Positions 6,097 to 6,664 of a stretch of DNA of 6,664 bases are shown here, in pieces (the first letter of the stretch is position 1; each line of letters begins with the position of its first letter). The translations under genes were made by a program, and so were the position numbers. Origin of the DNA: Actinomycetes bacterium (GTDB taxonomy: Bacteria; Actinomycetota; Coriobacteriia; Coriobacteriales; Eggerthellaceae); contig JAEWYG010000199.1 in the NCBI GenBank assembly GCA_023395755.1, positions 1-6,664 on the forward strand. The letters run 5' to 3'. The notes under the pieces are model-generated. The model had not been told where the DNA came from. It did no database searches and saw only the letters and a list, made by a program, of their open reading frames with translations.

Positions 6097-6157
6097 AATA
6101 AACGCAGCATTGACCGGCGCAACGGTCAGCTGGCGCAGCATCAATAGACGCAGCATT
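6093..6157. repeat. Pair of 19-bp direct repeats in the convergent intergenic region
   Basis: CATCAATAAACGCAGCATT (6093-6111) and CATCAATAGACGCAGCATT (6139-6157) agree at 18 of 19 positions, 46 bp apart. A third copy of the CGCAGCAT core is at 6134-6141. Between the two long copies is a small hairpin, TGACCG/CGGTCA (6111-6116 and 6123-6128). The first copy overlaps the end of the large hairpin. Nature unknown; possibly a remnant of local duplication. Confidence 0.55.
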
Positions 6158-6176
6158 AAAAACCGCACGAGCGTTT
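6158..6176 (-). terminator. Weak candidate terminator of the rhodanese gene
   Basis: In gene sense: AAACGC, TCGT, GCGG, then five T, beginning eight bases after the rhodanese stop. Only three G-C pairs plus two or three A-U pairs across a mismatch form the stem, so it is weak; the large hairpin 60-100 bases further on is a better stop. Confidence 0.3.
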
Positions 6177-6183
6177 GCAATGG

Positions 6184-6639
6184 CTACTTCGTAGTTTCGT
6201 AAGGCCAATCAATAATGCCACCGAAGTCGAACACTTGGGTGTAGCCCATACTCGACAACTTTTCGGCAGCAGCAGCACTGCGGCGACCAGAACGGCAGTA
6301 GACGAGAATTGCCTCATCCTTGTTAGGGAGTTCGGCTTCGGCGCGTGATGACAGTTCGGTGTCGGGAATGAGGATAGCTCCTGGAATATGTCCTTGGTCG
6401 TATTCATCCGCTGTTCTCACATCGAGCACGACATGAGACGACCCGTCATCCATGATGGCTTTTGCCTCAGCCGGCGAAATCTTCTGATACGTACGTGATG
6501 ACACGCCATCCTCCTTCGCTGTAATTACACTTCCTTCACCAGACCCTGAGCAGGCAGAAAGAACTAGAAATACTGCAGCAAGCAGCGCGAACAATATACC
6601 TACTCCCGCGCGACCTTTTACGTGGGCCAGCATATTCAT
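6184..6639 (-). CDS. Lipid-anchored single-domain rhodanese (sulfurtransferase-like) protein
   Basis: Predicted extracytoplasmic rhodanese of 151 residues. The N-terminus is a lipoprotein signal: a few charged residues (K8, R10), a hydrophobic stretch at about 12-27 and a lipobox LSAC with the lipidated cysteine at C30, followed by a short Ser/Gly-rich linker. The rhodanese domain covers about 51-147: ISPAEAKAIM, LDVRTADEYDQGHIPGAI (72-89), and the active-site loop CRSGRRS at 115-121 with catalytic C115, followed by AAEKLSSMGY and the C-terminal GG..W motif (140-145). Such domains move sulfane sulfur or take part in thiol chemistry; the substrate of exported versions is generally unknown. Start: ATG 6639 has AAAGGGG only three bases ahead, whereas in-frame ATG 6633 has it nine bases ahead, so 6633 may be the true start (two residues shorter). 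It is convergent with the exporter, and its promoter is mostly outside the window. Confidence 0.92.
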   Translation of the reverse strand: MNMLAHVKGRAGVGILFALLAAVFLVLSACSGSGEGSVITAKEDGVSSRTYQKISPAEAKAIMDDGSSHVVLDVRTADEYDQGHIPGAILIPDTELSSRAEAELPNKDEAILVYCRSGRRSAAAAEKLSSMGYTQVFDFGGIIDWPYETTK

Positions 6640-6664
6640 ACACCCCTTTCACAACGTTCAGTAG

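Overview
The window looks like ordinary chromosome from a monoderm (Gram-positive) bacterium of medium GC content. The grounds are HtpG of the Gram-positive/coriobacterial flavour, a CIRCE (HrcA) heat-shock operator, AGGAG-type ribosome binding sites, a lipoprotein rhodanese and a DHA2-type drug exporter. A member of the Coriobacteriia (Eggerthellaceae-like, medium GC) is my best guess, but this is inference; a clostridial relative cannot be excluded without a database search.

Layout. Positions 1-1638 (minus) carry most of htpG, the bacterial Hsp90, whose C-terminal end lies beyond the left edge. It has its own promoter, with a near-perfect TTGACA/TACAAT pair directly followed by a CIRCE operator at 1674-1700. 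Next, on the minus strand, come an SGNH/GDSL-family esterase-like hydrolase with an unusual cysteine-rich tail (1807-2733) and a small six-helix membrane protein of the HdeD/DUF308 type (2836-3384).

A 202-bp divergent intergenic region (3385-3586) separates these from a plus-strand two-gene operon: a MarR-family repressor (3587-4012) and, one base after its stop codon, a DHA2/EmrB-QacA-like MFS exporter of 677 residues (4014-6047). A 27-bp palindrome overlaps the -10 and probable start site of the marR promoter, so the repressor most likely controls its own operon. The exporter has a very large extracytoplasmic insertion of about 214 residues with clear heptad periodicity between its last two membrane helices. 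A perfect 19-bp-stem hairpin lies just after the exporter. The last gene, convergent to it, encodes a lipid-anchored single-domain rhodanese (6184-6639, minus).

How the genes relate. The marR-exporter pair is a self-contained efflux module of familiar design. HtpG is a heat-shock chaperone under probable HrcA control. The hydrolase, HdeD-like protein and rhodanese are separate units with no obvious pathway in common. I see no mobile element, CRISPR array, tRNA or rRNA, and no gene-free stretch longer than about 200 bp. I do not see a wholly new system. The most notable points are the CIRCE control of htpG, the coiled-coil insertion in the exporter, and the cysteine-rich tail of the hydrolase.
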